In this document: in pieces, positions 21,124 to 33,427 of the stretch
Layout of the letters: every line of letters begins with the position of its first letter
Position numbering within the stretch: the first letter of the stretch is position 1
NCBI GenBank assembly: GCA_027919835.1
Contig: JANVFP010000029.1
Coordinates: forward strand, 558,001-622,000
Length of the DNA: 64,000 bases
Direction: 5' to 3'
DNA from: Lentinula raphanica
Lineage: Eukaryota; Basidiomycota; Agaricomycetes; Agaricales; Omphalotaceae
Translations under genes and position numbers: made by a program
The notes under the pieces: generated by a model
The model's database searches: none
What the model saw: only the letters and a program-made list of their open reading frames with translations
Told to the model about the DNA's origin: nothing

Positions 21124-23208
21124 ATGTCCCGTAGCGCTATCACACCCTCTTTCCAAGCCTCCCAACAAAGTCATATAGAAGATCTTGTTCAGCGTAACCA
21201 CAAACACGAGCAGACAATCCGCCAACTAGAAAACGAACTCACACAGGAAAAGCACAGGTCCAAAACGGCAGTCCAGGATATACAGAACGAGCTTCGTGTA
21301 GAGAAACGGGAGTGGAGAGAGGCCTGTGATACGCTCCAAGCTTGTCATCGCATCCATCAGCTACGGTTGCAGGCAGAGCTAGAGAAGCAGAGATCAAATG
21401 TGCTTGCTGAGCAGGAACTGCTGCGGAAAGAGAAGGTGGCTACTCTCCAAAGAGAGTTCGCGATCACTAAATTCCAGCTCACCGAAACTCAATCCGAACG
21501 GAGGATTCTTGAATTGGAGGATGAGCTTGCCGAAATCGGGTATCTTCACGATGTGGAAAAGCAAAAGTTCGAAGCACAGTTATTCAAACTGATTGATCGT
21601 TTGGGACAGCAGGAAGAGCATGCGAATGCAATCGAACAAGCTCAGGCCGAGTTTGAAGTGCGTTTTCCGAGTCTTAGTTCATAATACTCCCTGTATTGAC
21701 AACATCAAGCTCACAGGCCGAAATAGACAAGCTACGCAAAGCGAATGCTGAAGCTCATGTTTCCTCGGAAGCCCTCTCTGTCAAATTAGAGCGCACCACT
21801 CTCCAGCTTGACGGGGAACGTTCCAAGATTGCAGATTTGGAACGAATCAACAGCGAACTCAAGCGGTCGAACGATGAATTAAAGAGGCAGGTTGCCAAAT
21901 GGCAGTCTTTGGAAAGCAAAGGCGATTCTGAGATGGAAGCAGAACGCAAGAAGCGTGTCGAGCTCGAAGTGCAGCTTCAAGCGGTTCAGAACCAACTTAA
22001 TAAACGAGAACAAGAGTTTGTCAAGGCGGAGAAGAAGACGGAGAAGGCCAAACAGGTCCTGGATGATTGGAAGGTATATTGTGCCGTCCTCTTTAATATA
22101 TGAAGCCTTGTAACGAAGTTTCAGGTTCATGCAGAAGATCTTCAAGCTCAACTGGACGAACTACAGAAGAAATATGCAGCGGCCGAGAAATCTAACGGGC
22201 AACTCCTGACAAAGGTCCAGTCTCTCAAGAAAGTTCGAAACACCACGGTTGGTAAAATATCTTCGTCTGCGTTTGACCAGGACTCACGTTCACCACTTGC
22301 ATAATGATAGAAATCTCCACTCGAATCTGAGGAAGAGGTAGCTCATGCCGTCAGTCAGGCTGCTCCCTCGTCTCCAGCTCCCGTCCCTGCCTCCAGAACA
22401 TCTCAGCGCGAGGCTGCTTCCAAGGCATCATCATCGCAGTCATCGTCTCGTCAGACATCCAAGGGCACTGCTGCCCGTGCTTCACGCTCCCCTACTGTAG
22501 ATGCCGACGCTCCTGCTCGCACGGCACGAGCAAAAGGGAAAGGGAAAGCTGTAGTAGCCGAGCGAGATAGTGACGCAGAAGCCGAAAGCGCCCAGCCTCA
22601 GAAGAAGACTCGGAAACCTCGCTACGGGCCTAAATCAAAACAAGCTCCGGCTACGGACGACTCGGAGGTAGAGATCATCTCGCAAGAAGATTTCTCTGTT
22701 GGAAAAAAGCGTCAGGCGAAACGCAAGGCTTCGCCTCTCCCCGTCGTCGATGAGGAAGGTGATGAAGAGGAACGAAGCAATTCTAGAGATTCTCCGGCTC
22801 CTGCCAAGAGAAGGAAACGAAACGACGATCCACCGGTACAACGTCCGCCAGCGACCAAAAAACGAGCTGGTAAAAACGCTCCACCCTCGTTCGCTGAGAG
22901 TACTGCTTCAACTGTCACGGTTGATCCCGAACCTGCAGGCTCAAACAGTCAGAAGAATGGTACCACAAAGAAGAGGAAGATTAATCTCTTCCCATCTGCG
23001 GGCAAGATGGACCTTGCTAATCTGGATTTTGGGTCGCAGGTGCGCTTTACAAATCTGCTCAGTTACCAAATTGAAGTGCATAGATTTTTAACATGACCTT
23101 TCTCAATATCTTTAGGGCAGTGGTATTCCTTCGATATTATCACCTCTAAAACCAGAACAAGCTGTTCCTGCGCGTTCGACCAGTTTTCTATCGTTACTGA
23201 AACGTTGA
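21124..23208 (+). CDS. Coiled-coil protein with a basic, Ser-rich C-terminal half
   Basis: Exons 21124-21657, 21717-22073, 22125-22247, 22311-23039 and 23116-23208 give 611 residues. Residues about 15-335 are almost continuous coiled coil, with heptad-like leucines and many Glu, Lys and Gln. The rest is Ser-, Ala-, Lys- and Arg-rich, with clustered basic patches such as PAKRRKRNDD and TTKKRKINLFP that could be nuclear localisation signals. EVEIISQED resembles a SUMO-interacting motif. The end (SILSPLKPEQ to SLLKR) is short and conserved-looking. This layout is common in structural nuclear, centrosomal or kinetochore proteins, but I cannot assign one. Splice phases are all 0, which supports the model. 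Confidence 0.75.
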
Positions 23209-23642
23209 TGTATTCGAATTTCGACAATATACAACTTGAACTACATAGGAAATTTTGAGAAAGAAACAAAACTGTAGCCACATCATGAAACTCCTCTCGA
23301 CGTGAAAAGGCGCGATTAGAGCGATTAAAGAGGCTTCATCAGTCTGAATCACCTATTTACATGTAAGTAGCACCTCAACCCGAGCTCCATATAAAAGCAT
23401 AACGCTCATACGAAACGACCGGGGGTGCAGGTGGTTGGTAAACGGTGAAAATTTTCACCGAAGACGTTTCTGCTTATATAGTCCCCGACCGCTTACAAAT
23501 CATTGACCACGTGTATACGGGTTTTTCATCCCGTCTTGCGGGCGCCAAGCCAAAATTGAAAAATGACCGGGACCTGCAGGCCTGCCATGAAACGTTGCAA
23601 ACATCCCGATTTAATCATACCTTCTCTTCACTCTCAGTCATC
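23209..23642. promoter_or_regulatory. Upstream region of the alpha-amylase gene
   Basis: Two TATA-like words (ATATAAAAG near 23390 and TATATAG near 23476) lie upstream of the amylase ATG at 23643. CCGGGG near 23422 fits the loose CreA/Mig1 consensus SYGGRG used in glucose repression, and CACGTG occurs near 23510. All are short words that arise often by chance, so regulation by glucose is only a suggestion. Confidence 0.3.
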
Positions 23643-26251
23643 ATGAACATTCTCAAGCTCCTGTTTTCTTCACCGCCCGCTCCGTTGAGCTATATGAAGC
23701 TTGGACCGGACGGGAGCCAGGATAATCCTTTGATGGTACGATAGGTGCTCACGAGAGTTTTTGGAGTGGGTTGATGAGTTGAGACGCGATTTAAGATTCA
23801 ATTTTTCACATGGGACGCTGAATCGACAACGACGAGTTGGTGGAAACATTTTGAGGACGAGATACCAACGTTGGCGGAATTGGGATTCACCCAAGTCTGG
23901 TTACCCCCTCCGAACAAAGCGGCGCATCCGGTAATTTTCGTTCGTCCGCTGTTGACGAGTCGCGTTGTTGAAATGAGTTTGTTGGTCTTCTTTTAGAAAG
24001 GGAGAGGATATGATGCGTATGATCTTGTAAGTTGATATGATCCCAGCTTAATATTTGTTCACTTTATTGAAATTGCTTGCAGTGGGATTTGGGAGAATTC
24101 GAACAGAAAGGCACGACAGCTACAAGATGGGGTGCGCACTTTTTGCTACTTTATATCACACGCATCCTCTGACGTCGTGACCTAGGCTCAAAAGAAGAGC
24201 TCTTGAGCGCGTGTCGCGTCGCGACAGAACATCGAATAGATATCATTATAGATGCGGTGCTCAACGTACGATTCGCTATTTTCAGTCTCTGCCATCTGTG
24301 ACGAATATTGAAACCGAACAGCACAAGCTTGGTGCAGATGGTGTCGAGAAACTCAAAGTCGTGTCCGTGGATCCTCAAAATCGACTCAAAGAACTTGAAC
24401 GACAAGAGATTGAGGTAAGACTATATCGCATTCTTCCGTTGCGGATATATGCTTAGATATTGTATGCTAACAGGGCTGGACGATCTTCAATTTTCCGGGA
24501 AGAGGGAATAAAGTACTTAATGGGTTTCATGAATATAACTAGCTTGCTGATTATTGTTCACAGTATAGTGCTTTGCATTGGAGTCAAGAACACTTCACTG
24601 GTAATTGAGGCTGCGGGTCTACTGCGATTGAATTTAGCTAGCATCTTAGGACTCGACTGGGATCAAAGCACACAGACGCAAGGTGTTTTCAAGATCGTCG
24701 GGAAAGGCCACAAAGGTTGGTCAAAAAACGTTGACAGAGAGTTAGGTAACTATGATTACCTTTTGGGTGTCGATGTATGTTGAGATGAATCTCATTCGTT
24801 CAGTCTTCGAGAGGCTCATTGTTCATCACAGATCGATCATCGTCATCCCGAAGTACAAAACGATTTCTTTGCCTGGGGTCCTTGGGTACTAGAGGTATAC
24901 TGTGAAATTCTGACTCTTATACGATGCTAAACATCGCACTCCAATCAGACCACAGGAGCGGTTGGCTTTCGCCTTGACGCGATCAAACATATAGATCGCA
25001 AATTCACTCTTCGTTTTGTACGTCAAGTACGAATGATCGTTCCACTCACAATCACTCAGCCCCTGCGGTAGCTCGAAAACACCCGAAAGGCCACAAATTC
25101 TCGGATGTTCTCTGTCGGTTCGTTCATGACCTCTGGTCATGCAAGTGGAAGAAGCTGATTGTTCATGTCAGCGGAATACTGGTCTGGAAAGTAAGCCGTG
25201 AACGACCATCCTCCTTGTCCTGCGATGCTCAATCTGGCAAAGTATAAACGCCGTTCTGCCTTACACTCGCGCTTTCAAAGGCGAGGTAATCGTTTTTCTC
25301 TTCGAAGTTCCTATTCCTCTCATCGTTCCAACAGACGGCTTTCTTCGACGTCCCCTTGCACATGAATTTCCACCATGCCAGTCAGCACTACTCTCGCTAC
25401 GACTTGCGGAATATCATGAACGATTCATTGGTCAAGAACAAACCTGGACATGCTGTCACATTCGTTGATAATCATGAGTAGGTGCAGTTTGAACTTTTTT
25501 TGCGATGACTAGGCCTGAGTTCTCTCTTCGAGCACCGTAAATCGTTTCACTGCAGGACAGAGTGTGTAGAGCACTTACCAAAGTTTGTCTAGGTCGAGGG
25601 GCAAAGCCTCGAAAGCTGGGTTCGGAGGTTTTTTGACTGCGTCTCTTAAAGCTTACCATTTTAACAGGTCGGAGATCACTTCAAAATACAAGCATATGCT
25701 CTGATTCTCCTGCGGGGTACAGGATACCCGTATGTTGGAGATTCTTCTCCATTTCAATTCGATACTTAAAATGGTTATAGATGTGTTTTCTACGGTGATC
25801 TCTATCCGAATTCAGAATGTTACAATGAGAACATCGCCCGGAACCTCAAGCTGTTGATCAAAGCGCGGAAACTGTACGCATATGGTGGCACACAGGACTA
25901 CCTATCTTCGAAAAACTGTATCGGTTTTGTTCGTTTGGGAGACTCAAGACATTCTGGATGTGCAGTTATCCTGAGCAATCGAGAAGAGTAGGTCGTTGCT
26001 GCTTCTCAAGGTCTTTTAGCTCATTCGATACATCGAATAGTGACTTTGTTCATAGCATTCGAATGAATGTAGGACGGGTATGTTACAATCAAATCCAGCG
26101 AGTCAAACCTGATTCCATAATAATACAGTCTCATGCTGGCTCAACGTTCCAAAGCTACTTAACAACGGACGGGCGGGTAGAGATAGATGCAGAAGGCTGG
26201 GGTGAATTCACCTGTTTTGCGGGCTCTGCACAGGTCTGGGTTAAACTTTGA
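23643..26251 (+). CDS. Alpha-amylase, glycoside hydrolase family 13, no signal peptide
   Basis: This enzyme hydrolyses alpha-1,4-glucan. About 20 introns of 45-90 bp interrupt 2.6 kb, and splicing restores an almost complete GH13 protein of roughly 500 residues. The N-terminus QFFTWDAESTTTSWWKHF has no signal peptide, like intracellular fungal GH13 amylases. Visible catalytic parts are the nucleophile Asp in GFRLDAIKH, the acid Glu in MFSVAEYWSGN (restored across a 55-bp intron), and the stabilising Asp in TFVDNHE. The end GWGEFTCFAGSAQVWVKL is typical of the C-terminal sheet. One problem remains right after NHE: restoring the expected GQSLESW needs either a 27-nt intron (25566-25592) or acceptance of an in-frame TAG at 25590-25592. 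The gene is therefore probably functional but might be damaged. It is convergent with the amidase. Confidence 0.87.
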
Positions 26252-26316
26252 CGCAGTCGATAATCGTGTCACGGACCTGTACATGACATGTAGCCTGCTG
26301 TATGATGAGTAGTAGA

Positions 26317-28647
26317 TTATTGTTGTAAAGGCAACACTTTTTCTATTTCCTGCAGTGCGCGGATGACCACCTCGTCTGCGTGCCGTTTGGAAACTAATTG
26401 GAGTGAGAGTGGCGCATTGTCAGACAACGAAGGGTTATCTTGTCAGAAGTTTAGCTTAGCCTAGTCATCATATTATGCCGAAGTTCACTTACAAGTCGAC
26501 GCAACATATGCATCAGCTTCACTCCAAGTCTCCCTCGGTTCGGAATCTTTGGGGTCTAACGCAGCATTTGCTCTGAGGCCAGTCGGGAATACAGCTGCGG
26601 GGAAGTCGACGCAATTGAAAGCAGAGGTGTATCTGTGTGATAGATGATCAACTCAACGAGGCTATTGAGGACTAACTTGGAAGAAGCTAACGCACCCCCA
26701 ATACTTGGTAGTTTGTAGAGGCTGGGCAGCACCGTATTGAACAGGGCAAAGTAGAACATCTATATTTTGGGAATTCCAGTGGGAGTAGTACTTGGCTCTT
26801 AGTGCATCCCTTTCCAGACAAAGCTACAAAGACCGTTGTTAGTAAAAGATGGGGTAGATTTGGAGACAGGATCTGTGTCAAGAGACGATGAGTTGGCGTA
26901 TAAACGGGGCGACACGAACCTCCCACAGCTGGTGACTAGTGTAATCTTTAACACCCGGAAGAGTTATAACCCATTCAGTGAGTGGACAGAGCGGCTCTCC
27001 GGTGGCAGCCGCTCGAGCACGTACACTTGCCCCTTTACAGCTTTGTATCAATACTTATTCACATATTCTCTGGTCACGAAAACATTGCTCACCTCCGTCA
27101 ATAAAATACAGAGATTGCTGTGAGTGTATCATCATTCAAGCATTTCGTATCAAGCGTAAGGCAACTCACAGCCATGAGTGTCAATTCTCGATGGTATCTT
27201 GGCTCGTAGTCGATTATGTCGAACTTGTCGGTCTTTCTGAGAGCATCTACCATCGCTTTGAGAGCACGACGAACAGGGGGCTGAGGTAAAACATTCCCAT
27301 CATCCCACATAACGCCCAAGCGAATCTTGCCGCCCGTACCAGACCATTTGACACTTTCAGTTTTCCATGGTAGCGGGACGAGTTTCATATGCTGCAACCA
27401 GGGCTGAGCCTTGAGGACGACGTCAAAAAAGAGGGATATATCTCGTGAACTAGGTAGAATTATGAAATGAGGTCAAGAATCAGGACCTAGCTGTGTTTGC
27501 ACAAACCTTCGAACAAGAGGACCACATGTAGCAAGGATTGCCTCACTTCCTGGTGTAGGGGAGCAACCGCGCAGACTATTGCCTGGAAGGCGTCCGGTCG
27601 TTGGTTCTGCCGAGCGCCGTCAAAAATGGGAGAGGCACAAGGGATAGACCAGTTCTCACTAAGCGTGTATATTCCATTACAAGAAGCAGGCGACCGTAGA
27701 CTTCCCCCGATGTCAGTCCCAATGCTCAAAGGAGAGCCTCCGAAAGCGACCAGTGCACCACAACCACCGGAGCTTCCTCCACTGGTAAGGTGAGTGTTAT
27801 GAGGATTCACTGTTTGCCCCCAAAAGGATTGGGTTTCAAGATGCATCATCGACTGTGGAAGAGTCGTCTTGCAGTAGAACACTAGAGGCAAACGTATGAT
27901 GTTACTACGCTAAACTAGGAACCATTTCATACATACCACATCCAGCATCCCACAGAATTTGACTCAGAGGTGCATGTTCGGTCGATATGAGTTTATCTAT
28001 ATCGCCAGAAAAACCGCCCGTGGCTCTCCTGCCTTTGATACCTAGATGATCCTTGAAGCGAAGCACAATCATAAAGCGCAGGCGATGAGTTACTGAATGG
28101 TTTCCTCACCTTCATACTGATTGGAAGCCCTGGAAGAGATGAATAAGTTTAACATTACACGGCACTGGCATGATCATATTGATACGGTACCATGCAAAGG
28201 ACCGACTAGCTCGCCAGTCTTTTCGTAGTACTCGTCGAGTTCTTTCGCTCGAGCAAGTCCTTCCTCGAAGAAGATTTGGGTCAAACAGCAAAGCAACTGA
28301 TGAGCAATCGCGGCGCGCTTCATGAATGCGGTCAACACTTCAACAGCTGTCGCATCCTTGCTTTTGATCGCAGAGAGGATCTTTGTAAAAGGACAACATG
28401 GAGTCAAAACCATGGTTCTAAATCACACAATTATATGACTCACGGTCGTAGCGTCATTAGATGGATCCGTAAGTCGAAGTTCTTTCTCGGACAAGAGCCC
28501 ACTCGCGGTGGCGGCGTCAAGAACATTAGATCCAGCAGGGTATCTTGCAATGAACTCCGGGGAGAGGCGTAGATCGAAGGGGATACTGGCTTCGCGTTCG
28601 GCAACCGCGTCACGAGCGACTTGAGGCCATGCAAGATGAGACGACAT
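26317..28647 (-). CDS. Amidase-signature family enzyme (acetamidase/fatty-acid-amide-hydrolase type)
   Basis: This hydrolase cleaves amide bonds using the Ser-Ser-Lys triad of the amidase-signature fold. The proposed start gives MSSHLAWPQVARD; an in-frame ATG four codons upstream is also possible. The stop at 26317-26319 follows KVLPLQQ. About ten short introns occur. The lysine is in LHGLPISMKDH. The Gly/Ser core reads HLTSGGSSGGCGALVAFGG, then TDIGGSLRSPASCNG, which holds the nucleophile Ser. KPTTGRLPGNSLRG follows after splicing. The C-terminal LSLQLVSKRHADEVVIRAL is the usual end block. No signal peptide is evident, so a cytosolic place is likely. Substrate cannot be inferred; small amides or N-acyl amines are the common ones. 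Confidence 0.87.
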
Positions 28648-28972
28648 CGAGTAGGACAAGGCTAGGAGGTAAGGAAGATAAGAAGGGTTGACTGTGTATG
28701 CTTATGTGCCAGATATATCGACCCATATCGCCGCAAGCTCCCAGGATGAGCGGTCACAAGGTGAGGATATTCTTGGCTATTCTTGAGTTATCAAGAATTC
28801 TGGGCGGTAGAATCAGTATTAGTCGCAAGTTATGAAGTCCCTATAGTCATTTCTCTAAGTATGGTCAAGGTTCTGAACAGGTTTTCAACATTTCAGGAAC
28901 TTGCCATACACCAGTAAGCGCCCAACATTCTCTGAAACCTCTCTATTCGGAATTCCTCTCAACACTCCTACA
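28648..28972. promoter_or_regulatory. Divergent promoter between the amidase and the Mrx10-like gene
   Basis: This 325-bp gap lies between two outward-facing genes. It is mixed in composition. I see no clear TATA or factor site. Confidence 0.4.
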
Positions 28973-30279
28973 ATGCTACGCTTTTCACGGGGCTCTCTAA
29001 CTATAATCTCTGCACGTCAACGCCATCTCATTCCATTCAATTTCGTTCGACGTTTCGCTACTGAAGAAATTAATACCCCAAAAATCAAACCAAAATCCAC
29101 GACTGCTCTTCGACGTACGGCTTCCGCCTCTTTACCAATCCGAGCAAACCCGACACCGACCAGAAGCAGTATTGAAACTGTATTCACGCTAGCAACTGCT
29201 CAGAAATACCTTCTTTCTCGCCTTCAAGACCAGAGACAATCCCCAAACTTACCAAACGGTTCTCGGATATTTCATGAATCCTTCTGGGTTCCGATCTGGA
29301 GACAAGGAGAAATCTTCATATTCGGCAATGGGAGCTTTGTCTGTTGGGGCCTCGGGGAGAAAGACGCACGAGACTTCGAGAAGGAGGTACTGCGAGCGAT
29401 TCCCGGTTTTCAAATTGCACCCTTGAAGGAAGCAGAAACAGAGGAACTAGAATTCGTCACTGATAGAACCGAGTTAAGTGGGTTTATGATATTCTGCCTC
29501 AACCAAGTCTGACTAGCCGCAGAGAAACACGTCTTCAAGGTACTTTTCATTGATTGGTCACCCTCCGCACGGCTCAAGAGGCTAATATTCGTCTAGGTGA
29601 CTTGATCATTTTAGGGAAAACGTCACCTGTCGATCCTCAAAGCATTCCATTCTCCAACCTACCCACCATGATCTTCCCTCCAGCAACATTGCTTGCCCGA
29701 TACGCGTTCTCGCAGGCACTATCGCGTTCCACAGCCCTATCCGGGCTTGAGGTGTCATTGGATGATTATCTCTCTTCAATGACACATCTTCCCCAGACTC
29801 TGGAGGAAACCGGGAAGCCTGGAATGAGTCGCAAAGCCCTCATAAAGAAACTTGGGCAATTGATGAAGTTCAGGCAAGGATTGAACTTGAACAGGGAAAA
29901 CTTCAGTGATGTACCGGATTTTTATTGGACTGAGCCCGAATTAGAACGTGAGCTGGGGATTTCGTTCGACCATCTATTTGTTCGCCACATTATAATCAAT
30001 ATCTTCTAGGATATTTCAAGTCCATGAGTGATGCGCTAGAAATCAAGCTCCGAACAGATTCTGTGAATGACAAGATCACTTACGCTGCAGAAGCGCAATC
30101 TGTGTTGAGGCAGTTGCTGACGGAGGCAAGAGTTCTTGCTGCCCGGCTTCTCAAATTCTAACTGATGTGTCTACTCCTAGTCATCCTCGCATAATCTTGA
30201 ATTGATTATCATAGCCCTCATCGCGGTGGAGGTAGTTGTGGTTAGGATACCTCCTGATCATGGTAAAATCAGATACTGA
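28973..30279 (+). CDS. DUF155 / RMND1 family mitochondrial protein (Mrx10-like)
   Basis: Family members (yeast Mrx10/YDR282C, human RMND1) sit on the mitochondrial inner membrane and support mitochondrial translation. Exons 28973-29472, 29523-29539, 29597-29947, 30010-30125 and 30181-30279 give 360 residues. The N-terminus MLRFSRGSLTIISARQRH is basic and fits a mitochondrial targeting peptide. The core includes FGNGSFVCWGLGEKD, EELEFVTDRTEETRLQGD (spliced through a 17-nt exon) and YAFSQALSRSTALSGLE. The end is a hydrophobic membrane segment, SSHNLELIIIALIAVEVVV. The last intron (30126-30180) has a GC donor (GAG|GCAAGA). Without removing it the protein would stop early and lose its membrane anchor. 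Confidence 0.88.
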
Positions 30280-31746
30280 CCATGTTGATGATCATAGGCA
30301 CTGGTAAGAGATGGACCTGAACTTTGGGATATGCTCAGAGGGCATCAAGGAGACGAGGAGGACTGAAAACCGCCAGTGCATGAGCATACCGGGCTGTTCC
30401 CTTGCGTGACCTGGCTACCTCTGGCTACCTTCGGGTGGAGCTGAGTATCATCTTCCTTACGGTATGCAATGCATGTTTCAACGCTCAATCTGATAACATA
30501 TATATAATGTCATTGGTATTACCAATCCAAGTCTTCACTGAGGAGCCTTGAGGCTCATGATTTCTCAAGGTTGTTGAATTTGCAGATCTAGCTATCACAA
30601 CAGATATGAAAAGAATGCCTTCATTGCGCAATCACTGCAAAATACATGTACAAGATTGGAGCCTGTTAGCATCGTGGACAAGGCAAGCTTGACCGAAGAC
30701 CTCTTGGTGACTGAATTAGTAGGTTGACACAATCTACGCCATAACATGTATCGACGATGATGTCCAAGCTGTATGCACGTTCAAATGATTTCTTGATGTA
30801 CTTTAAGTTTCACATCAACGTACCGGGTGGATTACAGGATGAAGGAGATGGCCTGGGGTAATTGATTTTACTAAACACGTCAGATGGACCACACCAAACC
30901 AGCATACGCTCGAAGGGGGTCCACTTAGCACTATCAATGGGGGATGTACAATCAGAAGTCACTGAGTGACACAGGCCAATTCCTTACCTGGCGGACTGCC
31001 GAGTGTAATCATGAACAGCCAAGCATCAACGTAGCATTACCCAAAAGATCTAGGGAGCGTCAAGTACTGCACATGCTGATGAATCCAGATATCACACACT
31101 TGATCGAAACCAATCTCGTCCCAGAGCAACACCATCGATGAAACACGAACAGAACCACGAATACACTTTCAAAACCAGTGCCAATTCAGTGAACAACATC
31201 GTAGAACATGAGGAACAACTTACAAACAATATCGATTATACTCTTCGAATAAGAGGGGATCCTGACCCAGAAGCAGAGTTTTCTGCAATCGCGGCAAAGA
31301 TCCAAAGTACAAGTGTGAGAATAATTGGGGATTTATAGCTTGTGATCAGTTGAGGGCAGGCTTTTCAAGGAACTTCATGGCACTTAGTGCCAACACGCCG
31401 AGTGTCAGCTCACTGCTGCAGTGGATACGTTTGAACAGCTGAGCGAGTCTGAAGTGACAACAAGAGAACATGCCATTATGATAATCGAGATGGTACCGAA
31501 ATTCATCAGGCCTAGTCAAGCCTTTGCTGCATGTCATGTACGATCATCGAACTGCTCTCAAATGCAAAGATTCAGGTCATTCCAGTGGCAGAAGCCCTCG
31601 CTGATACTACGAAAATAAATACACCCCCAGGCCCCCCAATCCCTTGATACCAGATGCGTGTTGCTTCTGGAATCCACATACGCAAATCATAATCATAAAT
31701 AATCATAAGACAGGAATGAACGTTTCCCAGTGTCTGCCAAGTTGAA
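30280..31746. other. Gene-poor stretch, 1.47 kb
   Basis: I find no gene, RNA or repeat that I can support here. Open frames stay under 70 codons and none shows conserved motifs or a splice pattern. Small tandem words (CTGGCTACCT twice near 30410-30430) occur. The stretch separates the 3' ends of two convergent genes, so it has no need to hold promoters, which makes its size slightly unusual for this compact window. Confidence 0.5.
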
Positions 31747-33427
31747 TTACAGACTCTTGATAAAAGTAGTCATCCCTTGGACTGAACTACCTGGAAAGAT
31801 TATGAGCGAATGCAACAAATCCGTCCTGAGACCAATGATAATCTTACTGATGTCTAGCCCGGCAGATCTGGCTGGGCCAGCGATATCTACCTTCTGGATG
31901 TTCTGAGCTTGTCCAGGAGCGTTTAAAGATAGAACGTCGATAGCAGTTGCGTTGGCTGCCAGGACATACATGAAACTACACAAAAATAATTCATGTATCA
32001 CTTAGATCAAAAACTCTTTGGCACTCACTCCTTGCCGCCAATGGAAGCGATATCGTTGTCGATAGTACCGCTGTTATTGCCTTGTGCGTATTGCTGTTCG
32101 TTCACTTTGTCAAAATAAACACTAGACTGAGTTCAGCTTCAATGCTCACCTTTACAATGGATCCTTTGAGATTTGCATCTACGTTGACTTCGGTGACCAT
32201 AGAGGTCCCAATGTCAGTTAAGTAGAAGTTACCCGTTTGGCTGCTGAAGCTAGACCAACAAGTAGCTGATTGACCATCGATTGGAACAACCGATGAAGCA
32301 TTGCCACTATTAGAGGTGCTGAAGTCGAATATATCGAATCCAACTCCTGCATCTGTGGCCAGGATGGCATCCTTGCCTTCGATCAAAGTCATTGAGAATG
32401 GAAGAAGGCCTCCTTGCGCGGGGGCGATAGCCGTAAACTCTGGAGATAATGAACCATCGGATGCAACATCCCATACTGCTAGAAAACCAGGAGTTGGGGG
32501 TACACCTTTCACGGAGGCTATCAATTGTGTATTATCTTCCGAGAAGATTATATGACTAGCACTCCCAGCAGGACCAGTAGCTGGTGTCGTTTGGTTCAGA
32601 TTCAAAGCTCTGTTGGTTCCTGCAATGTTTGTGAGGCCGTTTGTTGGATCAACCTTAAAGCAGCTGCAAGTGTTGTCAGGTTAACAATGTACACACAAAA
32701 CCTCTGCGACCTCTTACGGACCTAACTCCATTAACTTGACCACCATTCAAGGCGCAAAGGGTGTCACCCGCTTTGTTGAACGCTACTGACACAGGAAACT
32801 CTCCGCCACTACCAATTGGATCACCAACGCGTTTGAGATTGATTGGGTCAGATGTATCAATGCTGAAGAGAGACAGTGTATTGGAACCAGGCTAAGTAAG
32901 CGAATAGATGTTAGTTAGCCTGTTGAGCTAAGATCTCTGAGCCTGAGAACGCACATTCACTGTTGCCAGCATGTTCGCCGCGGTGCTGACTTTGATAGCA
33001 CCTTGTGTGAATAGTCCGTCAGGACCAACAGCGACCCCTCCAACGTTACCGTGTAATCCCAAGCCACCAGTGGCGATTGCTTGTCGTAAAGTCTGTCAGC
33101 AATAGGAAACAGCTTTTAGAAAATGACGAGTTGGCAGAATATGTCATTCCTCCTACCAATGTTCCGTCAGTGCCTATGTCAGCAGCGACAACAAAATTTC
33201 CCGTTTGTTCATTGGTAATGACTACACAGAGACATGGTCAGTAAATCTCGCATAGAAATTTATCAAAACGTCCTGGCCATGGACTTACAGTAAGCAGCAC
33301 CCACCGATTGTCCCCCTGGACCATTCATCTGCATTGTCGTGCCATCTCTGCGAGCTATAGGACTACTCAACGAGAGACCGAAAGAAGATATCAAAGGAAG
33401 GACAGCTTGTAATAAAGATGATTTCAT
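31747..33427 (-). CDS. Secreted lactonase-like seven-bladed beta-propeller protein
   Basis: The protein resembles fungal 3-carboxymuconate cyclase or 6-phosphogluconolactonase-like (lactonase family) proteins. The start MKSSLLQAVLPLISSFGLSL is a signal peptide followed by SSPIARRD. Six or so introns occur. Recurrent blade segments are visible: YFITNEQTGNFVVAADIG, GGEFPVSVAFNKAGDTLCAL, SHIIFSEDNTQLIASVKG and KEFMYVLAANATAIDVLSL. The intron near the 3' end (57 nt, after GLDIS) is stop-free and in frame. Catalytic residues of the lactonase family cannot be confirmed by eye, and in many secreted fungal relatives they are not conserved, so the enzymatic role is uncertain. Outer bounds are supported; some internal exon ends are approximate. 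Confidence 0.75.

Noticed and set aside
23643..28647. Amylase and amidase as a metabolic cluster
   Set aside because: They are convergent neighbours with no shared substrate or regulator visible, so adjacency alone does not support a cluster.
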